Origin: Pagrus major
Lineage: Eukaryota; Chordata; Actinopteri; Spariformes; Sparidae
Length of the DNA stretch: 64,000 nt
Assembly (NCBI RefSeq): GCF_040436345.1
Contig: NC_133221.1
Span: forward strand, 18,783,165-18,847,164
Direction: 5' to 3'
The notes beneath the pieces are model-generated. The model searched no databases and was not told the origin of the DNA. It saw only the letters and a program-made list of their open reading frames with translations. The first letter of the stretch is position 1. Each line of letters begins with the position of its first letter. A program made the translations under genes and the position numbers. Shown piece by piece: positions 14,800-26,406 of this stretch.

Positions 14800-16780
14800 A
14801 CCCTGTGTCTTCTGTTATTTTACTGTGGTTCTGTACTAATGGAGCAATAAAAAAATGTTGTCAGTTTAGTTTACTCATTACGCATTTACTCAAATTATGG
14901 AAATTACAGGGATTTTTCTCTAATTGTCCCCAACTGGCTGTTTCAATCGTTTTTGATTTTCTAACACCAGATGGAGCTGTCTGGAGTTTGTAGAAATCAG
15001 TCAAATAGTCTAACAGAAAGCATTGAATAGTTCCTGTTTAACCAGGTTGACACTGTCAAACGCACCGTTTTTATAAAAGTGAAAAAATTCCTGCACACGT
15101 TCTGGCCTACTGCAGTTTCAGTGTGTAGACAAGCGCCACAACAGATCCATGTAGATACAGAAATGATGGACAAGTTATTCAATCAGAATACCACAGAAAT
15201 TAAGTGAATTTGTAAAACTTTGTGGTACAATTTCAACTGGATTTATACATGGAGCCGTTGTTATGCTTGTCCATACCCCTGATGCATGTTGCATAGACTA
15301 AAGAATGAGCAGCAGTGATTAAGACATTTAATTTTTCAACTTTAATGCAACTTGTGCTGCCCACTGATGCCCCTGTCATACAGGCTTTTTCAGGTGTTAA
15401 AAAAAATCGATTCATTTTGACTGTTTAATTCAACTGTATGACAAGAAGAAAATGAAAAACGAGGGTAAAGAACATTTTTTCAAAATATCCATGAAACTAC
15501 TTTTGATGTAGAAATATACTCTAGAAACATGTTTTTTTAAACTCCTCTACTGATAATTAATGCTATAATGCTTTATAATAGAAGTGACCAATAAATATCA
15601 ATGTATACGTTCAGCCATACACTAACTCGTCTAACCACTAGATGGTGTTAAACCATCAATGTTGCTCCTCAGAAAAAGCAGCAAGATGAATATTTAACCA
15701 TTTCCACCAAGTTACATAAGCACAAACTGCATGTAAACCTATCTAGTCTGTTATATTGTGGTCATGAGACAGTTAATAAACATCACCTTAGGTATCATAA
15801 ATCTTTTCTACAATAATATCTTGCAGGGAATTTATACTTGACACCCTTCATATGTGTAAACCAGACTTGCCACACAGCTCTCTGATAAAACGTAGCTAAG
15901 ATGCAGTCAGTTACTAATCAAGGAAACACATTTTGTTGTGTCTAAAGTATCCCAAAATGTCAACTCTATATTTACTTTGTCAGCAGTCCCAAACATTAGT
16001 CATAGTAATTTGGCAAAACATTACAGCTTTGTCCTTAAAATACTCCGTGAGCCACAAAGATTTAGAAGCAAATCACTACAGAATCAAGTTCCTGTTGAAG
16101 ATTTCTGGAAATAGTAAAAGAAACAGTAGTAAAAATGGAGGCAGAACAAAGTGTAAATCTTGATCTTTTATTAAGTCAAATGATATATCAGTTTTCTTTA
16201 TCTTTTTTGCCTACTAGTTTGCACCTATCCTGCAGTCAGAGAAACTCTTTAAGCGTACCATGCAAAGCCATTCCACTTTAGCTGAGAGACCTTTCAGATT
16301 TTATAGCGGTGACCAATCAGCTTGTCTCTGAAGCTGTGGTCGATGAACTCAGGGCTTTCAATGCTGTTAAAAGCTCCATTCTTGTAGTGGCAAACCATAT
16401 AAGTGGCAAGCGTTTAGCCCCACAGCCTCAAAGAAGTTGGTTTTTTATTGTAATTGCTACCTCATGGTCAGATGAATGGAAACTACTTCCTTTCCCAATC
16501 TGTGGATGATCATTCAGGAAACTGTTTATGTGCTGTTACTACAGACCAAAGATTTCGTCTTATTGATGTTGCAAATCTAAAAACCTTGAAAATGCAATTG
16601 CGTATTCACATTGCATTATATTAGAACTTAAAACTGACACAGTCCTGAGAAGATTTATTTAGCCTCTGTCTTCAAAAACCCCCTTTGTGTTTCAGGAATT
16701 CATTGGTAGGAGTGGAGAGATCTCGTGATTATCACACATTCCTGGCTTTTATAGAAAATGTTGCTTGAAAAGTTGTTGCT
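14800..16780. other. Intergenic between atxn7l2 and amigo1, left part
   Basis: No gene is seen. CYB561D1 lies in this interval in human, but no exon encoding a cytochrome b561-like multi-helix protein could be recognised on either strand here or in 17250-20860. Confidence 0.5.
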
Positions 16781-17249
16781 TTAAAAAGGTGCAATATGTA
16801 AGAATTAGCAAACTGTCTATTTCATACTCACCAGAGTAACTGCTTACTGCTGCTATCTGTAGCTGCCCTTTGCTAGTTAGCTCAGTTAGCAGTGCAGCTA
16901 GCAGTTAGGAGTGGGAGCTTGGGGGCAAAGAATCAAAGAAATTGACTGATTTTCTATGCCTAAACAAACTAAATAAACAAACTCTTTGTTTTCATGACTG
17001 AATAAACAAACTAACTTTAAAGGACAACACAGCTTCATACTGTTTTACTTTGTCTATATTTGGCGGACCCTGCCACCTTTGTAGCTTCAAACAGTGTTCT
17101 GGGGACCTTATTTTCCTCTGAGAACAGCTTGTTTATTCAGTAATGGAAAAAATAAATATTTCTGAGTTTGTATTATTACCTCATTAATATTGTAAATCTA
17201 AAAATTCTGATTTTAAATTTCCTCTCCAAAACAACCTAGTACCCCTTAA
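16781..17249 (+). mobile_element. Chimeric MITE: family B left half joined to family A right half
   Basis: TTAA flanks both ends (16781-16784 and 17246-17249). The left end, AAGGTGCAATATGTAAGAATT, and the following caccagagtaactgcttact match the family B elements at 19612, 25900 and 54809. From about 16930 the sequence switches to family A (ctttgttttcatgactgaat; ttggcggaccctgccacctt) and ends with a family A terminus. Confidence 0.65.
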
Positions 17250-19611
17250 ATTTTTGAACATTTCCAACTCGAATGCTTACATATTGTCCCTTGAATTGTC
17301 GTAAAGCATCTGTTGTAGGACTCACCTACAACTCCCTACATCCTGACATAGCCACCAATCTGATAAAGCACCGTCCTCTCTCCTTGAATTCCTTATGGCT
17401 TTATGAGCAAAGTCAAATACTGACTGGAAATGACTGGCGGCTACATACTCACTGCCCATAAGGATGTATCACGTTCAGTTGCACTCTTCCTATGCAGTTT
17501 TTAACACATGTTCAATATATATTTTTTCATTAAACCGGAGTGTAAAATACATCCTATTTCAATAAAAAACTAAACCCCACCCCGCTTAAAAAATAAACAT
17601 TTAAGTCAAGACTTGAATGTCGAAACAGCTAACAGTAGCACAGCGGCGGACGAAATGCAAAATGATCAACAACATCAGATTATACAAGAATACAGTCAGT
17701 ACACTGGTAGAACATAGCAGTACACAACTAATCAATACTGAACACAGAAAAGTGAGTCTTAATACATATATATACTGTATATATAGATATATATAGGAAG
17801 GCAGATTTGCTTTGGAGAGAACAAAGCCACTCTTCTCCTCCATGTTCAGACCTTCGCAATAGCACTTAGTTTTTCTCTGTACAGATCAGACCCACCCATT
17901 AGCCACAGCATATTTTACTGGGTTACTGGAGGACAGATACATGCTATTCATTATTGTTCCAGTTCAATGTGTGCTATTCAACAGCCAAAAATCTGAGGTT
18001 TTAGCCATTTCAAATTGTGGCATTCATGCTGCCTTGAAATCTGAGGGGTTTCAGTTTGATCCCACAATGAGAACAGAGTAATATATTTTAATTCTAGGGG
18101 GGCCTGGGTCCTTAAAAATGGGCCAGATTCTGCAGCAGTGCTAAATGTGGCTGCATTTAAGTGCGTCTTGTGGTATTTTTGCAGCTCTCTATTTCTCCAC
18201 CTGGTATTCCTATGTGTGAGGAATGAGATGATTCACGCACCACCTCTCTGATAAGTGTGACTTCCTTTTCTCACCCACACATGAGATGCTGTGGTGCACA
18301 CTGCAACTGTGAATATAACATTGATTTTTGCGTAAAAACCCGTTGCACCCAAATATGTGCACATCTTAACAGATTCATGCTGTTGACATTTAATTGCATG
18401 ATGTATGTGATTTTACATAAATGTCCTTTCTTGTGTAATTGCTGTGGTATTTTTGTCGAGCTGGAAGAAACTAAAAAGCATTGAGCATTAATCTATAAGT
18501 TATACTTTTCCAACCACATGACTCAGTGGAAGAGCAAATGTTCAATAAAAGCGCCAGGCGGTTCCCTCATAAACAAATTACAGACTACTTAAAGGGCATC
18601 ACATTCATCGCCTGGTTGAATGATTGCTTTTGAACTGGGAAGGGCAGCCTCGTAATGATGGCGGTACACAAACAAAGCAAACACATCTGGGCTGTCAGTG
18701 TCGAGCGGGCCACAGAGAATGGCTCTGTGGATCTGTGACTCACGATAACACCTAGTCCCCTCCTGCTCCAAGAGACAAAGATATGGAAAGCAGAGGAAAT
18801 CTGCGTCCCATCGAAAGAGGCAATTAGCATTTACAACCGGCTAGCCTTGTTGTATTATGATACAAACGCAGCACAGATTCGCAAAATCACCCTTTCTTGT
18901 TTGAGTCTCCTGTTTTAAACCTTGTAAATGAAATTCACACATCATACAAGGTGTCTTGAATGTAAATTGAATTCACAATAGATCCAATTATAATTGTAGA
19001 AAAGGGATCTGAAGGTTGAAAGAGGTTTTCTGTTTCTGAAATCAGCTCTCTCATGCCAAAAAATGTACAGCCTCATCATATTCATTATTCATCAGTTTCA
19101 TCATCTGAAGCGACCCTTCAGGTTTAATTACGTGGCAGACTTTAATGTTTACATGCTGATAGGACATGCAGCTTTTTGTACCTACCACAGGGCTAAAACA
19201 GCTACATTTTTAAATCAGCAGGACTCTGCTAATTTTCTGTCTGAGCAAAATGCAAGATCAAATACTTAAATCTACATAATTTTAAATGAAATATTTCAGG
19301 GTTTTGGGTTGCAAGCTGCACATTTTACAGGAAACAACAAAATTAACTGAAACTGGCAGCTTTAACCATTGGCTTGGTGTTCAACTTTCTGATAGTGTGA
19401 CTGAGAAAAAACAAATGCTATGACTTGGCCAAGAGGAGGAGTCAAACTCTGCAGTAAGTGGCACCTCAGTGGACAACAAACAGAAGCCTATTTGTCCTTG
19501 TAAGGACTCAGGTAGCTGTCTGTATACAGAATTGAGACAAAACATGTCCCTGCACCTACAGGAGTCATTCTTTGTTTTTAATTGAGTAAGGCTTTGAACA
19601 TTTCTTTTGGA
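17250..19611. other. Intergenic, no gene; AT microsatellite
   Basis: An AT-rich dinucleotide run lies at 17765-17796. The segment 18480-18900 is of balanced composition without repeat-like words and could be regulatory, but no conservation data are available. Confidence 0.4.
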
Positions 19612-19964
19612 TTAACGGTGCAATATGTAAGAATTGGCCACCTGTTGAATTTATACTCCCAACAAAAAAGGGGCAGCATATCACCAGAGTAACTGCTAAC
19701 TACTGCTAGTTGCATTTTTTTAACAATTCATGACTGTAGCTACTCTTAGCTTGTTAGCTCAGTTAGCCGTGCAGCTAGCCAGACTACCATGGGAGTGTTG
19801 GTGTTTACGTCACTAGCACAGGAGCTTTGGGCCGCCGGGGGGAAAGAGACTTTCGGGCCCAGGGCTAGCTGGTTAGCATGCTAACATAGCATCTTGGACA
19901 TAGCACCAGAACTGTTATGTCCTCACACTCTGTTGATAATTAATTCTTACATACTGCACCTAAA
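19612..19964 (+). mobile_element. MITE, family B
   Basis: The terminal inverted repeats are GGTGCAATATGTAAGAATT at the left and AATTCTTACATACTGCACCT at the right, with TTAA at the left edge and a decayed version (TAAA) at the right. The body contains ggcagcatatcaccagagta and gctagctggttagcatgc, shared with the copies at 25900 and 54809. It is non-coding. Confidence 0.75.
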
Positions 19965-20867
19965 CTACTGTGACTATTTTAATTCATTTATTAACAATGA
20001 TTTGCCTTGAGCTGTTCAACTATTTTATAATATACCTCTATGTAAATTAATCACTTAACATAGCGAAGGAAAAATACATATCGCTACACATACGACTATG
20101 AACACGAATAATGATCAGTCTGATGAACTACATCTGAGTGCACATACGTAACGGCAAAGGATGACCTGTGATGGCCTCTTAATATAATGTTTGTGTGGTT
20201 TCTAAACGTCGGGTGAATCTACATTTCCTTTGGATCACACAGATCAGTCTGGGTCCTCGTGTAATGTGGGTTAGTGGCATGCTGCTGCTCTATAGATGAC
20301 TCAAGGCTAATGACAGATGTATTCATAGCCTGGTGACGGCGGTCGGTCTATCTAAGTCTCCCCGTGTTGATAGAAGAGGGGTAAATGTATCTAAGCTCTA
20401 ACTTAAGATGCAATCTATTCTAGTGCTTGTAATGGATTCAATTATGAGCCAGCCATGTTTTTAATATATTGTGTGTTTCTTTTAAATCTCATTTCTACCT
20501 GTGCATTGTATCATATGTATTCCTCACACTTTAAATGTTCACTTCCTGAGTGCTGATATCAACAATATATCATCTACTTTATACTCTCCTAAGACTGTTC
20601 ATGTACACTGCCATTCCTTCACAGTATGAATATTAAGTGCTACAGATTAAAATGCTGGAAAAGTCCTGCTGGTTGTCCCTATCGACAACAAGACAGTTTT
20701 TTTTTTTATCCCTTTGAGATCCTTATTTCATCTTGCCAGCAACTACAGATCCTTACTCCGTTTCCTCCCACAAGGTCACAGTCACAGTTTACAGGAACTA
20801 AAAGATGGCTCACGTTGTACCATATACATCCAGTCATGTGCCATCCATCATCTTTGCCAGTTTCATC
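19965..20867 (-). other. amigo1 3' UTR and intergenic sequence
   Basis: Possible minus-strand polyadenylation hexamers are ATTAAA at 20465-20460 and AATAAA at 19992-19987, about 400 and 880 bases after the amigo1 stop. Nothing else is recognised. Confidence 0.3.
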
Positions 20868-22406
20868 TCAGACCACCATGGGAGTGTCTGAGAAGACGGA
20901 GCTGATGGACTCTGCTACTGACTTCTTCCTCTTCCCCTTCATAAGAGAGCCAGTCTCTGCATCCATTTCGTCATCATCCTCATCCCCGTTGGGGTTCAGC
21001 TTGCCGTTCTGGCCTTGCAAGTCCTTGGAGTCTATGAACGCCACATGTCTGTTCAGCTCTGCCTTGAGTGCCGGGTCCTCGTGGGTAGGTGTCACGCTGA
21101 GCATGGACGAGTGGATGCTGTCCTCACCCCGACCCTTACCCTTAGAGGGGCAGCAGAAGCAGCGACACGGTGTCAGGTAAAGGTACATGAGAACCAGCAC
21201 CACACTGGCCAGACAGCCCACCAAGGTGGTGTATGCTGTGTTCAGGGTCTCCCCGTTCCCGTGCATGGTGAAGTTGTGAACCTTCAGCACAATGTAGATG
21301 GTCTCATTGAAGACCTCGCTCATCGCAATGCAAGTGTAGGTCCCAGCGTCCTCAGACCTCACCGGACTTATCTGCAGACTCCCGTCTCGCAGGACTTTGG
21401 CTGTCTGGTTGCTTCCAGGCGTCACCATCACATTACCAGGCATCATCCAGGTCTTTGACATGCCCCTGTGTTTGGTGTCGCAGCCAATGGTCAGCGTTTG
21501 CTCCAGAAAAGCCTCTTGATCTGCCTCCGCGAAGGTGCTGCAGTTCATATAGTCACCGCTGAGTTCAAAAGCTCTAACTTGGGTTTTTTGCGGCCCAGGC
21601 AGAAGACATGTGTAGTCATCTTTGAAGTCCACCGCGGAGTTCAGCTTTCGAATGTACCAGTGGGCCAGGAGTGTGTAGAGATCACAGTGACACAGCAGGG
21701 GATTATTGTGGAAGTAGAGGCCATTTTTAATCCAGGCAGGCAGCACCTGGAGCTCATCAAGAGGTAACATCTTGATCTTGTTGGAGGAGACATCCAGGAG
21801 TGTAAGTTTCTCCAGGCGTGACTTTTCTTTGACCAGCTCCACGGGGAAGCGGGAGATTTGGTTCTGGCTAAGGTAGAGCTTCTGAAGGTTGAGCATGCCG
21901 ATAAAGGCTGCGCGGTCAATCTGGGAAATTTGGTTATTGTACAGCAAGAGGACCTCCAGGTTGACCAAAGGCTCAAAGATGAACTCATCCAGCTGCCGCA
22001 AGTTGTTGGAGGACAGGTCCAAGTAGCGCAGGTGCTTCACATATATGAACGCCTCTGAAGACAGGAAATGGAGACCATTATGGCTGAGGAGGAGGTTATG
22101 GAGCTTCAGGAGCTTGACAGGGGTCCACTCGGACCGCAGCCGCGTTATCTCATTATAGCTGAGATCCAGCACGGCCGTGTAGAGCGGCAGACCCGTCGGG
22201 ACGATGGTCAGATTCATCTTGGAGCAGCTCACTATGTTCGAGGCGCAGATGCACATCTTGTGGCAGTTTAAGGTTGAGCCCGCCGCCCCTGGGAGCCAGA
22301 GGAGAGCCACGCAGAGGGCGAGGGAGAGGGCCCATCTCGGACGCTTACTCCAGTGAGGTAATGTTTCCAACAGGCTGTCACCTGTTCTGGTGGAGGGCTG
22401 CAACAT
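20868..22406 (-). CDS. amigo1: AMIGO1, LRR-Ig neuronal adhesion protein
   Basis: A single coding exon of 512 residues encodes a type I membrane protein (human AMIGO1 is 493). An N-terminal hydrophobic signal lies at about 25-43, followed by an LRRNT cysteine cluster (C48, C52, C54, C61). Leucine-rich repeats run from about 76 to 225, and an LRRCT cap contains C239, C241, C267 and C289. The Ig-like domain uses C309 and C359 (SEDAGTYTCIAM). The membrane helix is at about 391-413, followed by a Cys-rich juxtamembrane stretch and a tail ending VSSVFSDTP-like (SISSVFSDTPMVV), the AMIGO hallmark. AMIGO1 promotes neurite outgrowth by homophilic contact and is an auxiliary subunit of Kv2 potassium channels. 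An intron-free coding region is usual for the family. AMIGO2 or AMIGO3 are less likely given the sequence and the gpr61 and atxn7l2 neighbours. The start has A at -3. A short upstream ORF precedes it. Confidence 0.95.
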   Translation of the reverse strand: MLQPSTRTGDSLLETLPHWSKRPRWALSLALCVALLWLPGAAGSTLNCHKMCICASNIVSCSKMNLTIVPTGLPLYTAVLDLSYNEITRLRSEWTPVKLLKLHNLLLSHNGLHFLSSEAFIYVKHLRYLDLSSNNLRQLDEFIFEPLVNLEVLLLYNNQISQIDRAAFIGMLNLQKLYLSQNQISRFPVELVKEKSRLEKLTLLDVSSNKIKMLPLDELQVLPAWIKNGLYFHNNPLLCHCDLYTLLAHWYIRKLNSAVDFKDDYTCLLPGPQKTQVRAFELSGDYMNCSTFAEADQEAFLEQTLTIGCDTKHRGMSKTWMMPGNVMVTPGSNQTAKVLRDGSLQISPVRSEDAGTYTCIAMSEVFNETIYIVLKVHNFTMHGNGETLNTAYTTLVGCLASVVLVLMYLYLTPCRCFCCPSKGKGRGEDSIHSSMLSVTPTHEDPALKAELNRHVAFIDSKDLQGQNGKLNPNGDEDDDEMDAETGSLMKGKRKKSVAESISSVFSDTPMVV

Positions 22407-22509
22407 GCTAGCAGTTGATCTAAATCCCAGAGAGGTTTACTACGATCCCATTCTCAGAGAACAGCACGGGAGAGCAGCTGGAGGATTCCCAGGCATTGTT
22501 GACTGTAGG
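22407..22509 (-). other. amigo1 5' UTR part in the coding exon, with a uORF
   Basis: On the minus strand, cttttttcag ends at 22510, a good splice acceptor, so the coding exon probably begins at 22509. The leader contains an upstream ORF from ATG 22496 to TAG 22440 (18 codons plus stop), in frame with but separated from the main start. Confidence 0.5.
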
Positions 22510-22542
22510 CTGAAAAAAGCAGAAACAAGAGTGTAGTGAATA

Positions 22543-22543
22543 G

Positions 22544-22596
<53 letters not shown>
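22543..22596. repeat. GATA tetranucleotide microsatellite
   Basis: A near-perfect (GATA)n run of about 13 units lies in the amigo1 5' intron, close to the splice acceptor. Confidence 0.9.
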
Positions 22597-22920
22597 GCAC
22601 TGAGTGTGATGTCATTTTAGACAATACAGTTCATTGTTAAACTGTAAAATATCCTGCCTCATTCACAAGTTTGTCACTCGTCACAAGTGTTTGATGAAGT
22701 GTTTGACCACATTTTGTTGGCAAATCCAATGCAACAGAGAATGAAGAAACTTGAAACAAGCTTTAGTCCAAGAATGAAGACGAACTTAAGCTTCATTCAA
22801 AAAATAATGTTAAAAAAAAGGGAAAGATGGGGCTCCATGTGGTTTAACATTAGGCCCAGTGAATTCAATATTCAGATAGACAGACAGATAGATAGATAGA
22901 TAGATAGATAGATAGGTAGG

Positions 22921-22962
<42 letters not shown>

Positions 22963-23155
22963 TGATGTGTGTCGATATAAAATCTTTTTTCCAGATTATA
23001 ATGCAGAGAATGATGTTTGGTGTACTTATAGTTATTTAATTCCAAGTCACATATACTGTTTCAGTGCACTGATGTCATTTTAGACGCTAAAGTTTATTGT
23101 CAAACTGTAAAATACCCCAACCCTTTAACATAGCTTTGTCACCGGTGTTTGATAA
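22596..23155. repeat. Diverged direct duplication between GATA tracts
   Basis: The segment 22596-22710 (gatgtcattttagac, aaactgtaaaata, gtgtttgat) is repeated with divergence at 23061-23150, each copy following a GATA tract. A third short GATA run is at 23271-23292. This suggests a local duplication of a unit containing the microsatellite. Confidence 0.6.
22876..22962. repeat. GATA tetranucleotide microsatellite, second tract
   Basis: A (GATA)n run of about 20 units, with a few GACA and GGTA interruptions, lies in the amigo1 5' intron. Confidence 0.9.
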
Positions 23156-24384
23156 CCACATATTAGGGATCAGTACAAAATATGTGTATATATTGGATAT
23201 ATACCGATAGCATAATGTTTTATTCCCTTGTATCAGCATTGGCCCCAAAATCAAGTATTGATTGGGCTGTGATAGATAGATAGATAGATAGGAAGTGAAT
23301 ATCATGCTTTGTGAAAAACAAACATATTGTAAATATAGACACGCGGCACGGAGGGAAAGTATTCAAAACAACACCACAATGAAACATCCTGCATTTAAAA
23401 TGTTACTTCATGGACACAATCTGTGCTGCAAATGTAAACAAAGGGGCTGCCACACCTCCACAACTCAAAACACATGAACTTGCTGTCACTCCCACACTGA
23501 ACAAGTCTGTTAATATGGGACAAACGCTGGATTAACTGGTGCTGTTGCTGCTGTTTCACATGCTGGTACCATCTGTAATACAGCAGTATGATCCCTTGAC
23601 ACCAAACATATAGTAAATGCTTATTTTTCAACTACGGATATCATTAACATTTCTGCTCAATCGTGAATAAACAACAAACAAAGTGTTGGCTTCTATTTAC
23701 TGAAGTGAATGTATTCATTTGGGACGATGCGTTTTATTGCTGTGTCTCTTGGTGTAACTTGTTTATAGATGTGTTGGGTGGTTAAAACTCTAGAAGTACA
23801 TATTTAATAAGATTATCCTCTGCCAGTAAAATGATAATATGCAAATACAGAAGCTGTAAAGTATTTGTATTGTGCATGCAGCACTTGAGTAAATGTCCTC
23901 AGTTACTTCCCACCTCTGCACCCATGTGAACATGCAGTGTGACATGTACAGTAGCTCTGTCTCTGTGTTGCCCACAGCTCCCTCACACATACATCCTGCA
24001 GCCTACACTGTATAAACTTTCTTGCTCTGCACAATGCGTAAAAACAAACACACACCCGGTACTCACGCTCACCCATGTGCATTCACACTCCTCCTGCAAG
24101 GCACGCATTGATTTTCTTCCTCGTCCCTTTTTCCCTCCCTTTCTCTCAGGCAGAGAAAATACTGTGTTACACTAAAACATGAAGAAGGAAACGTAAATAA
24201 AAGACACCACGGTGTGAAATCATGCAGTTGTTCACGTTATGTCATGTTCTGAGATGTCCTTCCTTGCCCGTGTGTGGAGGAGCCGTGCAAACGTTGCATT
24301 GCACCATTCTGATCGAAAACAAACGAGCACAACATGGAAACGCGTGCCGAGAGATGGAGAAGGAAGCCGAGGAGAGCCGCCTAC

Positions 24385-24700
24385 CTTCAAACCGGGATGC
24401 AGCGATGTTGGATCTGATTAAAAACAGCTCCTCGTCTGTTTACGGTGCTGCTGCACACAGATAGTCCCCGTCTGGATGAGTCTGTGTCTGCAGTTGAGGA
24501 CAACAGCGGATGCAGGGGAGGAGGGAGAGCACTACAGATATCCTCGCCAAAATAATCCCGCTCCACGCGCCATCCAGTACCCGGTGCAAAATTACGCAGA
24601 AACGATTACGTAAAGAGCAGACAACGCGCGTCCTTTTAACGACTGACAATCAACCGATTTAGCGACTTTCTGTCTCAATCAGCTGTCTTTGCTCTCAACG
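24385..24700 (-). other. Inferred amigo1 non-coding exon 1 and promoter
   Basis: On the minus strand, TTTGAAG|GTAGGC at 24385/24384 is a plausible donor that pairs in orientation with the acceptor at 22510, giving a 1.9-kb intron in the 5' UTR. The sequence from 24385 to about 25030 is CpG-rich relative to its surroundings, as expected for a promoter. The exact start site cannot be read. The donor is not a strong consensus match. Confidence 0.4.
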
Positions 24701-24882
24701 CAGCATATTGCTCCGTGTACACACCGCCGCGCGTCCGCCTTCCGCAGGTAATTGGCGCAGTTTGAGCGGCTCCGGCTCCCGTCGGCTCTCATCAGCAGCC
24801 ATGGAGATAATTAAGAAAGAGCAGTCTGGCTGAAGAGCTTCCCTGTGGCTCCTTATGGGCCTTCTGCGGACTGCGTGCAGTA

Positions 24883-24903
24883 CTGCTGCTGCTGCTGCTG
24901 CTG
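24883..24903. repeat. (CTG)7 trinucleotide repeat
   Basis: Seven CTG units lie in the CpG-rich region upstream of amigo1. Confidence 0.85.
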
Positions 24904-25334
24904 CAGTGGTTGACGTGTTTTCTCGGCAGCAGTGCGCTCAAACCCAGAAGGCGCTGTTTACCGAAAAGACGCACCGAAGACGCACAGCTGACAAACCCTG
25001 TGGAGAAGTGAAGGGGGGGCGGGCGGGTCAAGAAAATGTAACACCGCCATTCAGAAGCACATTTAAAGGATGATATTAGTGTAGGATAAGAGATAGTTCA
25101 TATATATAATGTTACATCATCATCATTAATTAGTCTATTGTGGTAACCGAACTCTGCTCAATCCAACAACAAAATGGTCAGATCGACACGTTTTGCTCCC
25201 AGGAGAGAAAAAACAACAACTTTGGTGACCCTTTGACGTTTCACTTAGCACCTAGTCCTCGGAGTTACAGCAGGGGGGCCAAAAAGTTATTGTTTAATAT
25301 TATTAAGTTTCATTTTTTTCCAACAATTTAAAGG

Positions 25335-25925
25335 GTAACTCCTCTGATCTTACATATTGCACCTTTAAATATATATATATATGTTTTTACTGAGTTCATC
25401 TTTGCTAAGAAGATGTTTTATTCATGTTAATGTGTATTTTCAGACACATTTAAAGGGTAACACCACCAATTTTACACATTAAGGTGTTTACAGGTGTTGG
25501 GTAGGTACTGCTTATGTGGAAAAAGTATTATAAAACCTTTTTTGTGGCTCCAGGGGAAGCTGCAATTAATCTGAATAATCGCCTCCAGTGATGTCATTGA
25601 GAGTTGCATTGTGGGTAGTGTAGGCTTCAGGTTTTGAGAAGCAGCCCGCTTCTCAAATGATAAACAAATTATCGTTGCCTTTTTTTACGCCTTCATTACC
25701 TAAAATGCATTTTAGCCACTGAGTGACATCACTGGAGGCAATTAATCAGATTACATACAGCTTCCTCTGGATCCCCAAAAATGTTTTGGAGATATTTTGG
25801 TGGAGTTACCCTTTAAATGTGTCTGAAAATACACATTAACATAAATCCAACATATTCTTTAGCAAAGGTGAATTCAATAAAACATATATATGTATTTAAA
25901 GGTGCAATATGTAAGAATTGGCCAC
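25335..25925. mobile_element. Foldback-type element with long inverted arms
   Basis: Left arm 25345-25480 (caccttTAAATATAT, ttcatgttaatgtgtatttt, cagacacatttaaagggtaa) is the imperfect reverse complement of 25795-25920. An inner pair, 25547-25605 (cgcctccagtgatgtcatt) and 25715-25775 (gtgacatcactggaggca), continues the symmetry towards a centre near 25640. Together this is an imperfect palindrome of about 590 bp. The terminal word TTTAAAGGGTAACTCC occurs in both arms. There is no open frame of note. Confidence 0.65.
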
Positions 25926-26406
25926 CTGTCAAATTTATATGAACAACAAATAGGGGGCAGCATATCACCAGAGTAACCGCTTACTGCGGTGCAGCTAGCA
26001 GTACAAACTGGGAGATAGTATTGCTAACACAGGAGTTTTGGACCAGGACGAGTCGGGGCTAGCTGGTTAGCATGCATAGACGTCATGTGGGCAAAACTGA
26101 TATTCCTTCACATTCTGTTGATAATTTTCGTTAATTTTTGAGTGTTTTGTAACTTATCCAGCAAGAGACTCTGGCAAACCCTCCACTTCAGAAAAATGTC
26201 TTGGTGAGGCTAACATGCTAACATTAGTCATGCTACAACTGCTGCCGACTCGTTGTGGCGACATATGCCGCCCTACGTGCCTGCCTTACCCTTCTCTCTA
26301 TCAGCTAAGAGGTCCTTAGCCTAAAAACTTTGAAGACACCTGACTCAGCACCATCATTACTTCAAATAGTCAAACTACATATTCATTTATATCTTAACAC
26401 CTTTAA
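25900..26406 (+). mobile_element. MITE, family B, abutting the foldback element
   Basis: It begins TTAAAGGTGCAATATGTAAG and shares ggcagcatatcaccagagta and ggggctagctggttagcatg with the copy at 19612. The right end (catttatatcttaacacctttaaa) is decayed. It is longer than the other copies, so it probably contains a further insertion between about 26130 and 26390. Confidence 0.6.

Noticed and set aside
20626-21180. 184-codon plus-strand frame at 20626
   Set aside because: Mostly antisense to the amigo1 C-terminal coding sequence, with a low-complexity Ser-rich stretch.
21015-22271. Several plus-strand frames opposite amigo1 (21015, 21468, 21858, 22068)
   Set aside because: Shadows of the amigo1 coding exon on the other strand.
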